From Tubulanus polymorphus (taxonomy: Eukaryota; Nemertea; Palaeonemertea; Tubulaniformes; Tubulanidae), in assembly GCF_964204645.1 (NCBI RefSeq), contig NC_134025.1, positions 16,646,001-16,710,000 on the forward strand: a stretch of DNA of 64,000 bases, in the 5' to 3' direction. Below the pieces are notes generated by a model. It did no database searches, was not told the origin of the DNA, and saw only the letters and a program-made list of their open reading frames with translations. Below, piece by piece: positions 1 through 8,786 of this stretch. The translations under genes were made by a program, and so were the position numbers. Numbering within the stretch: the first letter of the stretch is position 1; every line of letters begins with the position of its first letter.

Positions 1-113
1 GTCTTTATTATCTTTAGTAGTTTAGTAGTTCTATTTTATTTTATTCACTACTAATAAAATAAAGATTTATTCTATATGTACTAAAAGTACTAAACTACTA
101 AAGATAATAAAGA
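1..113. repeat. 27-bp inverted repeat (hairpin)
   Basis: Bases 1-27 and 87-113 are perfect inverted copies (gtctttattatctttagtag and its complement), separated by an AT-rich loop. The hairpin lies about 60 bases past the ATPase stop, so it may act as a transcription terminator between converging genes. The left side of the locus is not visible. The following stretch (114-174) has three copies of TACATATCTAA-like sequence. Confidence 0.7.
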
Positions 114-174
114 CATTAGGGGGAGGTATATAATACATATCTAATACATATCTAATACATAGGTATACAAATAG

Positions 175-789
175 TTATTTTATAAATTTATATTCATATG
201 GAAATTGTAGTCTCAGAAGTAATTTGGAACCTTTATTATTCTTTAATTTATTCATATATTCATCGTGTAATTCAGTAGGTATAATTTGATTTTCTTCCAA
301 AGATTGTTGCATAGATTTTCTATCTTTGTTGTAGAATAAAACTAGAAATCTTATATTCTCTCTAAAATCTTTCACAATTGAATTATATTTCTGATTTAAA
401 ACCCAAGTTGTTATCCCAAAATGTCTACCAGAGAAAGCTAAATAACATAACTCACTTTCTCTAATTTTAGAATCATGTAAATTTGCGCAATCATCGATAA
501 TAAATAATGTATTAGATCCTTTATAAATATCTAATGCAATTTTTATACAATTATCTAAATTATCTTTTACTGTTTTAGAATTTAATATAATAAACTTTTT
601 ATCTTTAAAAACTATATCTCTATTATACGTTTCATTCATTTCATAAGTTGGGCAGAATAATATTATATTATCGAAATGATTTTTATAAATAGTTTCTAAT
701 AAATCTAATATGAAGTGTGTTTTACCACAATTTGTAAATCCAGTAACTAACATATTATGTGGTTCAAATATAAACAAATCTTTATTCAT
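175..789 (-). CDS. Polinton packaging ATPase (FtsK/HerA, A32-like)
   Basis: A 204-residue P-loop ATPase. The Walker A motif (TGFTNCGKTH) is near residues 16-25 and the hydrophobic Walker B strand (LFIIDDCAN) near residue 95. This matches the small genome-packaging ATPases of Polintons, adintoviruses and virophages, which pump DNA into preformed capsids. The same protein occurs in element C (38836-39447) and, broken, in element B (58205-58793). Its ATG overlaps the end of the upstream integrase gene, and the start lies in a TAAATG context like other genes of this element. The ORF is intact. The family call is strong; the packaging role comes from family knowledge. Confidence 0.85.
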   Translation of the reverse strand: MNKDLFIFEPHNMLVTGFTNCGKTHFILDLLETIYKNHFDNIILFCPTYEMNETYNRDIVFKDKKFIILNSKTVKDNLDNCIKIALDIYKGSNTLFIIDDCANLHDSKIRESELCYLAFSGRHFGITTWVLNQKYNSIVKDFRENIRFLVLFYNKDRKSMQQSLEENQIIPTELHDEYMNKLKNNKGSKLLLRLQFPYEYKFIK

Positions 790-1870
790 TTATTCTTTTA
801 ATTTTACTAGATAAAATCCATTCATTAAATTTATCATCATATCCTTTATATTTCACCAGAGAATATTTCTTACCGCGTAATGTTTTAGTTTTCAATACCT
901 TTTCTATTTTGTATTCTATTTCATCTGGATTTGGTACTAATGATAATTCTTGTTCATAAAAATAACCTAATATTTCTTCATCTTTTAAATCAAACAATTT
1001 ATAAACAAATGGTTTAGTTAATATTATCTTTTTAATCTTGAATATTTCTTCAGTAAAATTAGGGGTATAACCTTTATAAAATGTTTTTCTATATTTAGAA
1101 ATTCTAACATGTTGTCCTATTTTAAATTTAGGTTCTCCAAAATCATGTGTAACAAATGCTCCATATAAATTATTCCAAACTATTTCTGAATTATCTTCTT
1201 TTCTAGCTTGTATAGGTTTCATATTTATAGAACTATGTTTAGAATTATTATAACCTTTCACTAAATCATCTAACACATCGATATATTTATCTGTTTCATT
1301 AGCAGTAAAATATTTCCACATTCTAGTTTTCAATGTTTTATTAAATCTTTCTATAACAGATGCTTTTTTATCTGAGTGTGTTGAAAAATATTCTACATCG
1401 TTATCAGACAATAGTTTATTGAAATGTTTGTTATAAAATTCTTTACCTTCATCAAATTGTATCTTATCTGGAATAGCTTCTTTAAATATAGATTTAAAAG
1501 CATTTGTTACTTCTATTCCAGTTTTATTTTTGATTGGAATTGACCATGCGTATCTACTGAATATGTCTATAACATTTAGTATCCAAAAATATCCTTTGTT
1601 ATATTCTTCTAAGTTTTTCATATCAATTAAATCAGCTTGCCATTGTTGGTCAATATATGAAACCATTACTTTTCTTGTTAAATATTTTCTATCCATCTTT
1701 TTATGAATTTGATATGTGGGTTGATTTTGTAACCATGATTTTAATTCACTATATTTTATTTTTTCTTTATCAGATTTAATTTTATCCCATAATTCCGAAA
1801 CACTTGAATATGAAACTTCACTTTCTGGGTTATAATATAAATCTCTTAAATATTGTTCTTTTTTCATCAT
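782..1870 (-). CDS. Polinton integrase (RVE, DDE) with C-terminal chromodomain
   Basis: A 362-residue retroviral-type integrase. Candidate catalytic residues are D80 (QADLID), D140 (QFDEGKEF) and E174 (VIERFN). A C-terminal segment around residues 321-358 (YKIEKVLKTK, LVKYKGYDDK, NEWI) reads as a chromodomain, which in such integrases can direct insertion to marked chromatin. It would catalyse strand transfer of the element ends and give a 6-bp target duplication, as seen for elements B and C. The gene is intact, is followed by the ATPase with an 8-bp overlap, and follows the basic membrane protein by 3 bases. The broken copy in B (57059-58203) keeps the chromodomain-like tail. Confidence 0.9.
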   Translation of the reverse strand: MMKKEQYLRDLYYNPESEVSYSSVSELWDKIKSDKEKIKYSELKSWLQNQPTYQIHKKMDRKYLTRKVMVSYIDQQWQADLIDMKNLEEYNKGYFWILNVIDIFSRYAWSIPIKNKTGIEVTNAFKSIFKEAIPDKIQFDEGKEFYNKHFNKLLSDNDVEYFSTHSDKKASVIERFNKTLKTRMWKYFTANETDKYIDVLDDLVKGYNNSKHSSINMKPIQARKEDNSEIVWNNLYGAFVTHDFGEPKFKIGQHVRISKYRKTFYKGYTPNFTEEIFKIKKIILTKPFVYKLFDLKDEEILGYFYEQELSLVPNPDEIEYKIEKVLKTKTLRGKKYSLVKYKGYDDKFNEWILSSKIKRINE

Positions 1871-1873
1871 ATT

Positions 1874-2254
1874 TTAATCCATTAATAATATTTTAGATTT
1901 ATTTTCATTTGATTTATTTTCTGGTATGATAGGTTTATCATCGGAATCATCTTTATCATCAGAATTGAATTTTGATTTATATATTACACCGGAGAATATA
2001 ATAATTGTGATTAACCCAATTGTAATATATAAGTAATTATTTCTTCCACTATTAGAAGAATTAGATGGATTATTATTTGAATCAATACCACCGTGTGGGT
2101 GCCGTACGGCATCATCAGATAATTTCTGTGATTCATTTATATCAGTTAATTTCTTTTTCTTAGCTTTTTTTAATTCTGATGATCTTTTACCTAATTCTCT
2201 TGCCCATTTAATTTGTTTCTCGGATCTAGCCTTTTTCTTAACGCTATCACTCAT
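1874..2254 (-). CDS. small basic membrane protein (Polinton virion candidate)
   Basis: A 126-residue protein. The strongly basic N-terminus has the conserved core KQIKWARELGKRSSELKKAK. A linker contains AVRHPHGG, then one hydrophobic segment of about 20 residues (YLYITIGLITIIIFSGVIY), then an acidic tail. Homologues are in element C (39956-40186, core AWGKKLAEISRQQ) and element B (59536-59781). The basic region plus transmembrane anchor suggests a DNA-binding or membrane-linked core protein, but that is inference. Its start overlaps the end of the upstream gene by 8 bases and carries AAATAAATG. The AVRHPHG segment is encoded by a GC-rich palindromic patch unlike the surrounding AT-rich DNA. 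Confidence 0.7.
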   Translation of the reverse strand: MSDSVKKKARSEKQIKWARELGKRSSELKKAKKKKLTDINESQKLSDDAVRHPHGGIDSNNNPSNSSNSGRNNYLYITIGLITIIIFSGVIYKSKFNSDDKDDSDDKPIIPENKSNENKSKILLMD

Positions 2255-2849
2255 TTATTTTAGTTAATTTTTGTTCTGATTCATTTTCTGTTTCGACGTT
2301 TGGTTGTAGTACATCTGTTTCGTTCTTACCTGATTTATATTCCATAGGCTTGATATTCGAAAATGTTATAACTCCAGTAGAAATCAATGTCATAACCGAT
2401 CCTAATTGAAATGAAGCATAACCGACCCATTTTTGTAATTCAGTCATAACTAAATAGTCATTTTTCAAATCATTATATAATTTATTTTCATCATCAATTG
2501 GTATTAACTGGTTACATAACTTAGAATAACATTTGACAATACCATTCGAAATAGAATCATTTATTTTAGATAATCTTGCCTCTTCATAAATCTTAAAATA
2601 TTTTATTACTTTATCGGGTTTCATAGCATCTAATTCTTGAAAAGTTATTATTTTTCCCAAGAAATCCTTAGATTTCCCTCCAGCAATTAATAATTCAAGA
2701 TGGTCCTTACAATATAAATAGTATTCATAATCAATATTACAATTAATATTATTTTCAATTTTGATTGGAATATCCTTATTATCACTAATGCCTAAATCAT
2801 CTAATGTTTTTTCAATGTTGGTATTATTCTTATTAGATTTCTTTGACAT
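2247..2849 (-). CDS. conserved Polinton membrane protein
   Basis: A 200-residue protein starting with a short LDDLGI motif, then a helical middle (LDAMKPDKVIKYFKIYEEAR) and a hydrophobic C-terminal stretch (SFQLGSVMTLISTGVITFSN). Element B has a frameshifted copy (59002-59606), and element C has a divergent frameshifted one (39475-39908) aligning over IEYENRY...ILAIANVAVITG. Conservation across two diverged Polintons and constant placement beside the basic membrane protein suggest a structural role. I do not recognise a named family. The ATG sits in a strong T-run plus TATATAAATG context, the clearest example of the A/B start signature. Confidence 0.7.
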   Translation of the reverse strand: MSKKSNKNNTNIEKTLDDLGISDNKDIPIKIENNINCNIDYEYYLYCKDHLELLIAGGKSKDFLGKIITFQELDAMKPDKVIKYFKIYEEARLSKINDSISNGIVKCYSKLCNQLIPIDDENKLYNDLKNDYLVMTELQKWVGYASFQLGSVMTLISTGVITFSNIKPMEYKSGKNETDVLQPNVETENESEQKLTKINE

Positions 2850-2868
2850 TTATATAGGAGAAAAAAGC
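2847..2868 (-). promoter_or_regulatory. late-type promoter motif (T-run + TATATAAATG)
   Basis: On the minus strand the start codon is preceded by a T-run, a short spacer and TATATAAATG. The same arrangement precedes many genes in element B (50774 minus, 51618, 52183, 53068, 55911, 59002) and element D (63734). It resembles poxvirus late promoters, where TAAAT(G) overlaps the start. Functional assignment is inference. Confidence 0.5.
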
Positions 2869-3179
2869 AAGAAAAATATTATAAGTATTATAAAATGATA
2901 CTAGCTAGTTAAAGCTAAAGAATTCTAGTATTGACTACTGATACTAGCTATTTGAATTTAAAGAATTTCTATTTGAATCTATTCAAAATATAAAGTATTC
3001 TCTTTTTGAAAAGAAAATATTAAAAATATAATAGAATTCACTAGCAGTTGAAGTTATTGTTTTTTTATTATATTTTATTTAAATTAGGATCTAATATCTC
3101 ACTACTATTGTCTATCACTGTGTGGGTGCTGTTTATGGCACCATCTATTAGGAGCAGTAACTATAACTGTCCAGATAAG
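2869..3179. other. intergenic, AT-rich, with short direct repeats
   Basis: No gene. It contains imperfect repeats of GATACTAGCTA and GAATTTAAAGAATT. At 3108-3150 there is a decayed copy of a GTGGGTGCCGTACGGCAC module, followed by AGATAAGTCATTTCGGAT (3173-3190) at the end of the HNH gene. The same block occurs near the right end of element B (59945-60032). Confidence 0.5.
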
Positions 3180-3857
3180 TCATTTCGGATCCTTGATATC
3201 AAATTCCTCAACGTATCGTTCATTATTTGGATTATTGTTCCATTGATCAATAAATTTCTTTGCCTTTGTTAACTGTTCTAAATATAACGGTAAATCTAGT
3301 TTATTAGATTTGATTTGATTTTCTTTCTTTTCTAAAGGTCTTAAATTTTTCCAACCCCAAATAAGTTTTTTATTGTATTCATCATTCATGTTAAATTTAG
3401 ATATTGGTAACACATGATCAATATGGTAATAATCCCCATAATTATCTATATTCATTTTATCATCAAATTGAAATATAATCCATGATTTGAGAAATTCATC
3501 TGAACAACCCAATAGATAAGATAGTGTTTCTGAATGTGTTTCTTTGTTGAATAATTGTGTTAATCTAGTCCTTAAGCATTGTTTCAATCTAAAATTAAGA
3601 TCTGTTTGATATCTTTCTCTCATATATTCTGCCATATAATAATTATAATGTTCTATATTATCTTCTCGATATTGTTTAGTATATAGTTTAGTGCAAGTTT
3701 TACAGCAATATTGAAAACCATCTTTGCTAATCTTACGCTTACTAAATTCTGTTAAAGCTAATTTATCTAATTCACATTTAGAACACTTCTTGTAATATAT
3801 GTTTATAACGCCAGTGTTATTTGTAATATTGATAGTTTGTGGTTGTTCTGGTTCCAT
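3180..3857 (-). CDS. HNH endonuclease
   Basis: A 225-residue protein with an N-terminal Cys4-type zinc ribbon (CSKC ... CCKTC, about residues 23-57) and a C-terminal HNH fold. The HNH part has YHIDHVLPISKF near residue 143 and a tail NLRPLEKKENQIKSNK near residue 173, a layout typical of HNH homing or free-standing nucleases. It sits between PolB and the membrane-protein genes. A vestige of its 3' end (minus-strand NPK-stop) is still visible in element B at 60015-60045, so B once had this gene as well. It may be a selfish homing nuclease or aid resolution or packaging; the sequence does not decide. The start is in an AATAAATG context. Confidence 0.8.
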   Translation of the reverse strand: MEPEQPQTINITNNTGVINIYYKKCSKCELDKLALTEFSKRKISKDGFQYCCKTCTKLYTKQYREDNIEHYNYYMAEYMRERYQTDLNFRLKQCLRTRLTQLFNKETHSETLSYLLGCSDEFLKSWIIFQFDDKMNIDNYGDYYHIDHVLPISKFNMNDEYNKKLIWGWKNLRPLEKKENQIKSNKLDLPLYLEQLTKAKKFIDQWNNNPNNERYVEEFDIKDPK

Positions 3858-4157
3858 TTATTATACGTATTTTTGCACGTTTGTAATAATGATTCATAAT
3901 ATCTCGGCGTCATAGTAACAACTGTAACAGCTGTGAATTTATAGATTTATTCCATAGCTCTGTACATTGAATGTATATAGGCTCAAATAGAATCATTTTC
4001 TAGTATAAACATCGGATCCTCAACGTATTGTTCATTATTTGGATCATTATTCCATAATTCAATAAATTTCTTTCCCTTTGTTAACTGTTCTGAATATTCT
4101 AGTTTCAATTTATTCTCTAAATGTGTTTTAGTTTTATTGTGTCTTGCTTTTTGGGAT
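3858..4157. other. spacer containing duplicated fragments of both flanking genes
   Basis: No gene. 4013-4092 repeats the 3' part of the HNH gene (3186-3280) with a 15-base deletion. 4094-4160 is a 67-bp copy of the 5' part of the PolB gene (8076-8142). The duplicated PolB block provides the present PolB stop codon. This is a scar of recombination or template switching inside the element. Confidence 0.8.
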
Positions 4158-7100
4158 TTACGCTAGAATCCTTTTCATAATCTCATTTTCTTTTGTTTCT
4201 TCTCTTTTGAATTTTATATATTCATCTAAATTGCAACCATAGGCGACTGTGTGGATTCCATCATCTAAAATATATCTTTTATCATCAAATGGGTTTAGAC
4301 TTATCTTCTCTATCTCTTCAATAAACATTTCGTGGTACTCAGATCTTAAACATTTCATTTTATGTTTTCTAACTTCTTCATTAAATATACAATTGATGTA
4401 ATCTTTAAAATGAATATTCTTTTCAACAACGCTTTTGGTAATTCCTTTTAACTTTTTAGCTTCATGAGTTTTAGTTTTATAACTATACATTTTAGATCTA
4501 ATACCAATGAACTCTATCATTTCTTCACCACCTAATTCATCCTTAAACTTCCCAGGAACTTTTTTATTATCATTGGTAAACAATTCATGATTTTTTGGAT
4601 AGTTACTGAAATCAAAATGATGTTTTAATGTTTTTAAGTCATCAGTTATGTTATTAGTTTTTATCTTTAATATGTAACTGTCAGTATCGAAATATAAGAT
4701 TTCTATATGCTTTTCTCCAAAATGAGGTTGTAATACATTATAATAGAATTCATACATCAATAGCTTTGAAATTTCTAAAACTGCAGCTCCAACATAAATT
4801 GGTTTATTAAATTTCATTGAAGTTCTTTTCATTTTAACTGCTGCTAAATTTTCATCAAATATTCTGTTACCTATAAACTTAGGATATGATTGTAAATGCC
4901 TTATCCTTTTACCATTACTAACTAACTCAATATCATTTCTATTTCTAATATTTTCACAAGTCTTACCATAGAACGCATTATTCATTAACTTAAAAAAATC
5001 TTTTTCAAAATCAGTTTTAGATTTAGTTCTCTGTGTAGTATTAAAATCTATATATTTTTCTAACCATTTAGATTGACTGAATGAAATATATCTATGTACT
5101 TTTTTTAATATCATTCCTTGTCTCAAATAGAATTTTAACATTCTATAATGTAGTACATAATTATATTTATCTTCTTGAGTTACCATTAACTTTTCAGTAT
5201 GAATATGATTTTCGGGTTTAATTCTTTTTTGATAATTTGATAATTCTTCATGTTTAACAGTTTTATGTTCGGGACAATATGCTAGATTTCTAGATTTGAA
5301 TTTAATATTTTCAGGGTATTCTAAATCTACAACAAAGAAGTAACCAGTCTCTGAATCATCTGCAATATCTAGGATTCTTTTCTTCCAATCAAATTTATCA
5401 ATTTGTAAAACTTCAGTTATTTCAAACATCCCATAAGGTTGTGGTTCCATCATTGCCCAACCATAAAGATTATTTGCATCTATGTATAATAATTTATATC
5501 CGGGGTTATCATTTACATTGAAATATCTATCACCCAATACACCTGAAACACCTCCTCTTATAGATTTTTCAAATAATAGTAATTGATCTATATTTGTTAA
5601 CAAATCCATTTTTATATCTGTAAATTTTAATCCACAATCCCATGTTAATCCTGGTGATGAATAACAATGACAAGGATCAATATTAAAATATTTTAGGTTT
5701 ACATCTCTAAACCTTTCAAATATATCAGTTAATAATAATACATCTGATTTTAAATATAAATCTACTAATTGTCCATGATTTTTAATTTCGAAATGATTCC
5801 AAATATTCAATGTTCTATTATATACTTCATCTTTAACATATTCATTTTTTAATTCATCATAGAATTGTTCTTTTAATAATTCAGTTATATTAAAATCATT
5901 ATGTGATTTATAAAATGAATATGGAATTGCTCCTTTATATCTCATTAATTGAAAATCATCATTATTTGGGTAATGTTGTTTTAATATTTGTAATTCATCA
6001 TCAACTAATGATTTTGATAGATTGTCTAATGAACTACTTAAAAATCTATATGAATCTATAAATCTTAAGCATCCAAATTGGAAAGATATATAATTCTCAG
6101 ATGTTTTAGCTAGCATTTTAAATTTATAAGTTGATACTTTGTCATCTTTTAATCTATTTGAATTTAATATTTCTATTTCATTATTGATTTCTTCTATTTT
6201 ATGGCATAACTGTTTGATAAATAAATGTGCGTCATATCCTGATAAATAATGAAATATTACTGGAACAAAATTGATTTTCTTAGCTTGTAAGTTACAATTC
6301 TCATGCGCCGCGCCTCTAAACTTTCCATTCAAATGATCATGGTCTCTTACTTTTTTATCTTTATAATTGAATATCTTTTCACAATAATAACATTTATCTG
6401 CAAACACGAATTCTTCTTTATCTTCTTCTGTCATAATTATTTCTTTATTTGTATTCAATAATTTACTAAATCTTATTTCATATTCAATTAATAAGTCACA
6501 AAAATGATTGATAACATTTTCATTTCTATAATTATAATATTCACTTTCAATTAGTTCTACATAATCAGATTTTATATATAACCCGAAAGCTGCAGCTGAT
6601 TGATGAATCTTTTTAATAGTATTTGTTTTTGGTGGTTCTTCTGAATAATCACTTTCATTAGAATTTAATTTCTTTCTTTTATAATATATATCTTTTCTAT
6701 CTTTATCTGTTAATTCTTTATTTAATGATTCAAAATCTCCATATATTACAAATGGTACTTTATTTTTGTAATCATATTTTTTGAATTCTAATACTTTATC
6801 TTTTTCATTTGGTAAAACTAATTTACAATAATCATGATTATCACATAGTTGTTTATGATTTAATAATGCACTTTCAGTTCTGAATTTAGTTATACATTTT
6901 CTACATAGATATATTTTATTATCAAAATCATTTTCTGATTTGAAAAATAAATCAATACGTTTTATCCACATATAATGATTCTCATAATATAGTATATCTA
7001 TAACATCCTTTGAATCATAATCTTTTGATAGATATAAAGGTTCCAATGTATAATGTTTTATGTTGTTACCTTTTGTATTTGGTAATTTGATTAAATCAAA

Positions 7101-8222
7101 TACATTTATTCTTAAATTATTATCTCTTTCTATCTTTGGGATGTCTTTAATTATAACAGGATACTTATCTATCTTATAATTATTTTCAAATGGTTTATAA
7201 TGAGTTAATCTAAAACTATGTGTAATATCTTCTGTTGGATGTAAACAACTTATTATAGCCCATAGAAAACATTTATCATCTTCATTTTGTACATTTATTA
7301 CAGCATTAGTTTTAAATGGTAGTTTAATATAACTCAATGCTTCAATATCTGGTTCTTTATAATATGATACATTATTTTCATCTATTGGTTTTGATTTAGT
7401 TAACTTATTATATTTTGTGTTATAAACATGTAAAGTCATAAATATTATCTCATCAAATATTAAACCAGATCCTTCAAAATATTTCTCTTCTATTTTAGTT
7501 TTTACTTCATTATAACATTTATCTAATTTATCATCTATATGTTGTTTAGATATAATATGTTGTGAATGAGAATTTATATTATATATTGGTTTATCTTCAG
7601 ATTTTATAAATTTAACTTTTGATGAAATACTAATTTTAGGGTATTCAACATCAGTTATTATTTTTATTATTTCTTTCATATTTTCTAAATGTTTTTTATT
7701 TTCTTCTATTGTTTTTCCTTTATGAAATTTAAACTCAATAGCGGCTGGCCCTATATCACTTTTAAATGCTTCGGTTATTTCTATATCTTTTTTATTATCT
7801 AATGAATTAATATAATTTCTTACATCTTCCATATATGGTCTTTTATTGTTTAATTTATTTTTTATTCTTTTAATTGTCTTCTGTTTCTTATCGTTATCAT
7901 TATCAAAATAATCTTCACCTAAAATATCATTATTCTTATTTCTAATATGACTTATAGATTTTAAATGTTCTTTATAATATCTTTTATCACTGAATGATTG
8001 ATTACATGTATCACATTTGTATGTTTCTTTTTCATTCTTTAATTCTTCTAATTTAGTTTCTAATATATCATCTTTATATTCTAGTTTCAATTTATTCTCT
8101 AAATGTGTTTTAGTTTTATTGTGTCTTGCTTTTTGGGATTTATCTATATTGATATTACATGTTGGACAGTAGTACTTATTTGCTTCCATTTTAATACTAA
8201 ATTTTTTATTAAAATTGAACAT
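4158..8222 (-). CDS. protein-primed DNA polymerase B (Polinton PolB)
   Basis: An intact 1354-residue polymerase. It has two N-terminal C2H2-type fingers (CPTCNINIDKS...H, CDTCNQSFSDKR...H). The exonuclease motif I FVIYGDFESL is near residue 495. An internal zinc/HNH-like segment carries CYYCEKIF and VRDHDHLNGKFRGAAH. Exo II is YLSGYDAHLF and Exo III is LKSDVLLL. Polymerase motif A is DANNLYGWAM (near 914), motif B is KLMNNAFYGKT (near 1082) and motif C is YFDTDS (near 1177). This is the replicase of the element, expected to start from a protein bound to the terminal inverted repeat. A second start at 8188 (MEANKYYCPTC) is also plausible. The C-terminal end may be slightly altered because the stop lies in a duplicated block. 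Confidence 0.95.
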   Translation of the reverse strand: MFNFNKKFSIKMEANKYYCPTCNINIDKSQKARHNKTKTHLENKLKLEYKDDILETKLEELKNEKETYKCDTCNQSFSDKRYYKEHLKSISHIRNKNNDILGEDYFDNDNDKKQKTIKRIKNKLNNKRPYMEDVRNYINSLDNKKDIEITEAFKSDIGPAAIEFKFHKGKTIEENKKHLENMKEIIKIITDVEYPKISISSKVKFIKSEDKPIYNINSHSQHIISKQHIDDKLDKCYNEVKTKIEEKYFEGSGLIFDEIIFMTLHVYNTKYNKLTKSKPIDENNVSYYKEPDIEALSYIKLPFKTNAVINVQNEDDKCFLWAIISCLHPTEDITHSFRLTHYKPFENNYKIDKYPVIIKDIPKIERDNNLRINVFDLIKLPNTKGNNIKHYTLEPLYLSKDYDSKDVIDILYYENHYMWIKRIDLFFKSENDFDNKIYLCRKCITKFRTESALLNHKQLCDNHDYCKLVLPNEKDKVLEFKKYDYKNKVPFVIYGDFESLNKELTDKDRKDIYYKRKKLNSNESDYSEEPPKTNTIKKIHQSAAAFGLYIKSDYVELIESEYYNYRNENVINHFCDLLIEYEIRFSKLLNTNKEIIMTEEDKEEFVFADKCYYCEKIFNYKDKKVRDHDHLNGKFRGAAHENCNLQAKKINFVPVIFHYLSGYDAHLFIKQLCHKIEEINNEIEILNSNRLKDDKVSTYKFKMLAKTSENYISFQFGCLRFIDSYRFLSSSLDNLSKSLVDDELQILKQHYPNNDDFQLMRYKGAIPYSFYKSHNDFNITELLKEQFYDELKNEYVKDEVYNRTLNIWNHFEIKNHGQLVDLYLKSDVLLLTDIFERFRDVNLKYFNIDPCHCYSSPGLTWDCGLKFTDIKMDLLTNIDQLLLFEKSIRGGVSGVLGDRYFNVNDNPGYKLLYIDANNLYGWAMMEPQPYGMFEITEVLQIDKFDWKKRILDIADDSETGYFFVVDLEYPENIKFKSRNLAYCPEHKTVKHEELSNYQKRIKPENHIHTEKLMVTQEDKYNYVLHYRMLKFYLRQGMILKKVHRYISFSQSKWLEKYIDFNTTQRTKSKTDFEKDFFKLMNNAFYGKTCENIRNRNDIELVSNGKRIRHLQSYPKFIGNRIFDENLAAVKMKRTSMKFNKPIYVGAAVLEISKLLMYEFYYNVLQPHFGEKHIEILYFDTDSYILKIKTNNITDDLKTLKHHFDFSNYPKNHELFTNDNKKVPGKFKDELGGEEMIEFIGIRSKMYSYKTKTHEAKKLKGITKSVVEKNIHFKDYINCIFNEEVRKHKMKCLRSEYHEMFIEEIEKISLNPFDDKRYILDDGIHTVAYGCNLDEYIKFKREETKENEIMKRILA

Positions 8223-8279
8223 AACACTTACCTCTCAACGCGTCCCACCACGTGTGAGTCCTACCACGTGTGAGTCCCG

Positions 8280-8290
8280 CCTATTTATAC
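8280..8290 (-). promoter_or_regulatory. TATA box of PolB
   Basis: The minus strand reads TATAAATAGG about 60 bases upstream of the PolB ATG, a canonical RNA polymerase II TATA box. PolB lacks the T-run/TAAATG signature seen at the virion genes, which fits an early/late division. Inference from sequence only. Confidence 0.45.
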
Positions 8291-8339
8291 TACTCAACAG
8301 TGGGGGAAACCCAGCTGCGTGTTGAGACTTGTAAATTAT

Positions 8340-8480
8340 GAGGCTTGTGATTGGCTAGTGTAATAGGGAATACTCAACTGTGATTGGATAGAGTAATACT
8401 CAACTGTGATTGGATAGATTAATAGTAAAATACTCAACTGTGATTGGATAGAGTAATAGGGAATATTCAACTGTGATTGG
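8340..8480. repeat. subterminal direct repeats containing the terminal motif
   Basis: Several imperfect copies of TACTCAACTGTGATTGGATAGAGTAATAGGG-like sequence. The end of each unit carries AGTAATA(GGG), the same string that begins the element's terminal repeat at 8580. They may be binding sites for the integrase or terminal protein, or remnants of terminal slippage during protein-primed replication. Confidence 0.6.
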
Positions 8481-8579
8481 CTAATGTAGTTTTCTAGATG
8501 GGTTGTTCTAGAATCAACATGTAATACGCAATACTCAACGTGTTGAGGCTTGTAAATTATGAGACTTGTGATTAGATAG

Positions 8580-8786
8580 AGTAATAGGGGTTTAGTTGTT
8601 CTATATCAAAGGTTGAGAGGTTGAGGTTGATAAATTTTCCAAATGTTAAAATAATAATAATTTCTACTTGAATTAGGAGTGTACGCGACTAATTCAAGTA
8701 GAAATTATTGTTATTTTAACATTTTGGAAAATTTATCGACCTCGACCTTTCGACCTTTGGTATAGAACAACTAAACCCCTATTACT
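8580..8786. repeat. palindromic terminus of element A
   Basis: Two arms of about 97 bp (8580-8676 and 8689-8786) are near-perfect inverted copies separated by 12 bases (gagtgtacgcga). Both arms begin, reading inward, with AGTAATAGGGG, the Polinton-type AG terminus. So the right end carries its terminal repeat plus an inverted duplicate of it. Element B's TIR shares the AGTAATAGG start and an AGGTCG..AGGTCGAG segment. Confidence 0.8.

Larger units (their letters stand above)
1..8786 (-). mobile_element. Polinton-like element A, right part (left end outside window)
   Basis: An AT-rich element holds six intact minus-strand genes: protein-primed PolB, HNH nuclease, two small membrane proteins, chromodomain integrase and a packaging ATPase. 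PolB, retroviral-type integrase and ATPase together are the Polinton/Maverick (adintovirus-like) hallmark set. Its right terminus, ending ...CCCCTATTACT at 8786, resembles the AGTAATAGG ends of element B. The capsid genes would lie left of the window. Intact long ORFs suggest a young copy. The bases after the terminus (AATACG, 8787-8792) would be the target duplication if the left end shows the same; this cannot be checked here. Confidence 0.85.

Noticed and set aside
8580-8786. A complete mini-element with two TIRs and its own target duplication
   Set aside because: The six bases on the two sides (GATAGA-type left, AATACG right) do not match, so a separate insertion is not supported.
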